Assembly (NCBI GenBank): GCA_002296125.1
Contig: DBHI01000125.1
Span: 12,992 to 19,023, forward strand
Reading direction: 5' to 3'
Source: Anaerolineales bacterium UBA832
GTDB taxonomy: Bacteria; Chloroflexota; Anaerolineae; Anaerolineales; UBA11657
DNA length: 6,032 bases
In this document: in pieces, positions 5,716 through 6,032 of the stretch
Layout of the letters: each line of letters opens with the position of its first letter
How positions within the stretch are numbered: position 1 is the stretch's first letter
Notes under the pieces: generated by a model
What the model was told of the DNA's origin: nothing
Database searches by the model: none
The model's input: the letters and a program-made list of their open reading frames with translations, nothing else
Program-made: the position numbers and the translations under genes

Positions 5716-5778
5716 GTAGACTATTTACTGAATAATCAAGGATACTAAAGTACGGAGCAACTTCTCCGTGCTTTTTTT
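5680..5778 (+). promoter_or_regulatory. Ribosome-mediated transcription attenuator of aroH
   Basis: Three mutually exclusive helices can be drawn. Helix 1:2 pairs 5680-5688 (AAGCACAAC) with 5701-5705 and 5710-5713, nine pairs around a four-base bulge. Helix 2:3, the antiterminator, pairs 5701-5718 with 5743-5761, 17 pairs (four G-U) with one A-A mismatch (5714/5747) and one bulged A5752. Helix 3:4, the terminator, pairs 5747-5757 with 5764-5774. A ribosome stalled at the Tyr codons (5665-5679) would cover strand 1 and free strand 2, giving the antiterminator and aroH transcription. A ribosome reaching the stop codon would cover strand 2 and let the terminator form. I see no T-box motif (AGGGTGGNACCGCG), so tRNA sensing would be indirect, through translation. 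Confidence 0.7.
5747..5778 (+). terminator. Intrinsic terminator (attenuator 3:4 hairpin) before aroH
   Basis: AAAGTACGGAG (5747-5757) pairs with CTCCGTGCTTT (5764-5774). This gives 11 pairs with one G-U, a CAACTT loop, and seven T residues (5772-5778). It is the strongest terminator in the window, and its G+C-rich core is ACGGAG/CTCCGT. It ends 41 nt before the aroH ATG, so it would switch aroH rather than end an upstream gene; no plus-strand gene precedes it except the leader peptide. Confidence 0.9.
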
Positions 5779-5809
5779 GTACATAGAAGTGATAAAATTA
5801 AGAATTTTT

Positions 5810-5814
5810 AGGAG
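5810..5814 (+). promoter_or_regulatory. Ribosome-binding site of aroH
   Basis: AGGAG lies 5 nt before the ATG at 5820, the best Shine-Dalgarno match in the window. It fixes the aroH start and contrasts with the SD-less starts of ychF, greA, lysS and the leader peptide. Confidence 0.8.
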
Positions 5815-5819
5815 AAATA

Positions 5820-6032
5820 ATGACAGTCTGCAGAGGTGTAAGAGGAGCAATACCTATTGCTTCAAACACAAAAAGTGACATCTTAGAAGCTGCTGACAAA
5901 TTGTTGAGAGAATTGATCAGCAAGAACAATATTATGCCCAACGATATTGCTTCAGCAATTTTTACTACTACGCCTGATATCAATGCCGAATATCCTGCAT
6001 TAGCAGCACGGGAATTAGGTTGGACAAATGTT
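5820..6032 (+). CDS. aroH: Chorismate mutase, AroH (monofunctional) type, N-terminal 71 residues
   Basis: It converts chorismate to prephenate, the branch-point step towards Tyr and Phe. The visible 71 residues follow the Bacillus subtilis AroH pattern: CRGVRGAIPI near the N terminus, ILEAADKLLRELISKNNI, IASAIFTTTPDINAEYP and ALAARELGWTNV. R8 corresponds to active-site Arg7 of the B. subtilis enzyme and R64 to Arg63; Y58 stands where Phe57 is found. The C-terminal half, with the equivalents of Cys75, Glu78, Arg90 and Tyr108, lies beyond the right edge, so the active site cannot be fully checked. AroH proteins are about 120-127 residues, so slightly over half is present. The start at 5820 has a good AGGAG. 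Upstream lies a terminator and Tyr-coded leader peptide, which suits a Tyr/Phe pathway gene; further aromatic genes may follow outside the window. Confidence 0.93.
   Translation, partial: MTVCRGVRGAIPIASNTKSDILEAADKLLRELISKNNIMPNDIASAIFTTTPDINAEYPALAARELGWTNV

Noticed and set aside
5637..5778. T-box riboswitch in front of aroH
   Set aside because: No AGGGTGGNACCGCG-like T-box and no long stem I region; only about 110 nt separate the predicted RNA start from the terminator, and the Tyr-rich ORF explains the structure better.
5798..5983. Minus-strand ORF of 61 codons opposite aroH
   Set aside because: The plus strand has a good ribosome-binding site and clear AroH similarity over the same stretch.

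Overview
The window is a strongly AT-rich bacterial chromosome segment (roughly one third G+C by eye). It carries housekeeping genes and no mobile elements. The protein set is a YchF variant with a GLPxxGKTT P-loop, an M3 oligoendopeptidase, class II LysS next to GreA, and an AroH-type chorismate mutase. This would fit an AT-rich member of Chloroflexota (Dehalococcoidia/SAR202-like), but that placement rests on remembered gene content and is tentative. Start signals are mixed. pepF and aroH have Shine-Dalgarno sequences, whereas ychF, lysS, greA and a leader peptide lie almost directly behind -10 boxes without one, which suggests leaderless translation.

Layout, left to right: the 5' end of a tRNA-Leu gene (minus strand, running off the window) with its own promoter; a divergent pair ychF-pepF (plus strand, 20 bp apart, probably one operon); lysS and greA (minus strand, each with its own -10 box), with lysS converging on pepF across only 15 bp. 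A stretch of about 740 bp without a long ORF follows, between greA and a partial aroH (plus strand, running off the right edge).

That gap is the most interesting part and seems to hold two regulatory RNAs. Nearest greA is a probable small RNA of about 150 nt on the minus strand. It has an extended -10 promoter, four predicted hairpins and an intrinsic terminator. Just upstream of its -35 box is a 39-bp near-perfect palindrome whose core matches the classical Fur box at 17 of 19 positions. This suggests an iron-responsive small RNA comparable in logic to RyhB, PrrF or FsrA.

Nearest aroH is what looks like a complete ribosome-mediated transcription attenuator. It has a promoter, a 24-codon leader peptide with five Tyr codons (Tyr-Ser-Tyr-Tyr-Tyr, then another Tyr), three mutually exclusive RNA helices, and a strong terminator ending 41 nt before the aroH start codon. 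Chorismate mutase commits chorismate to prephenate, the precursor of Tyr and Phe, so Tyr-codon stalling would link tyrosyl-tRNA shortage to aroH expression. All structures were paired by hand and have not been computed or compared with homologues.
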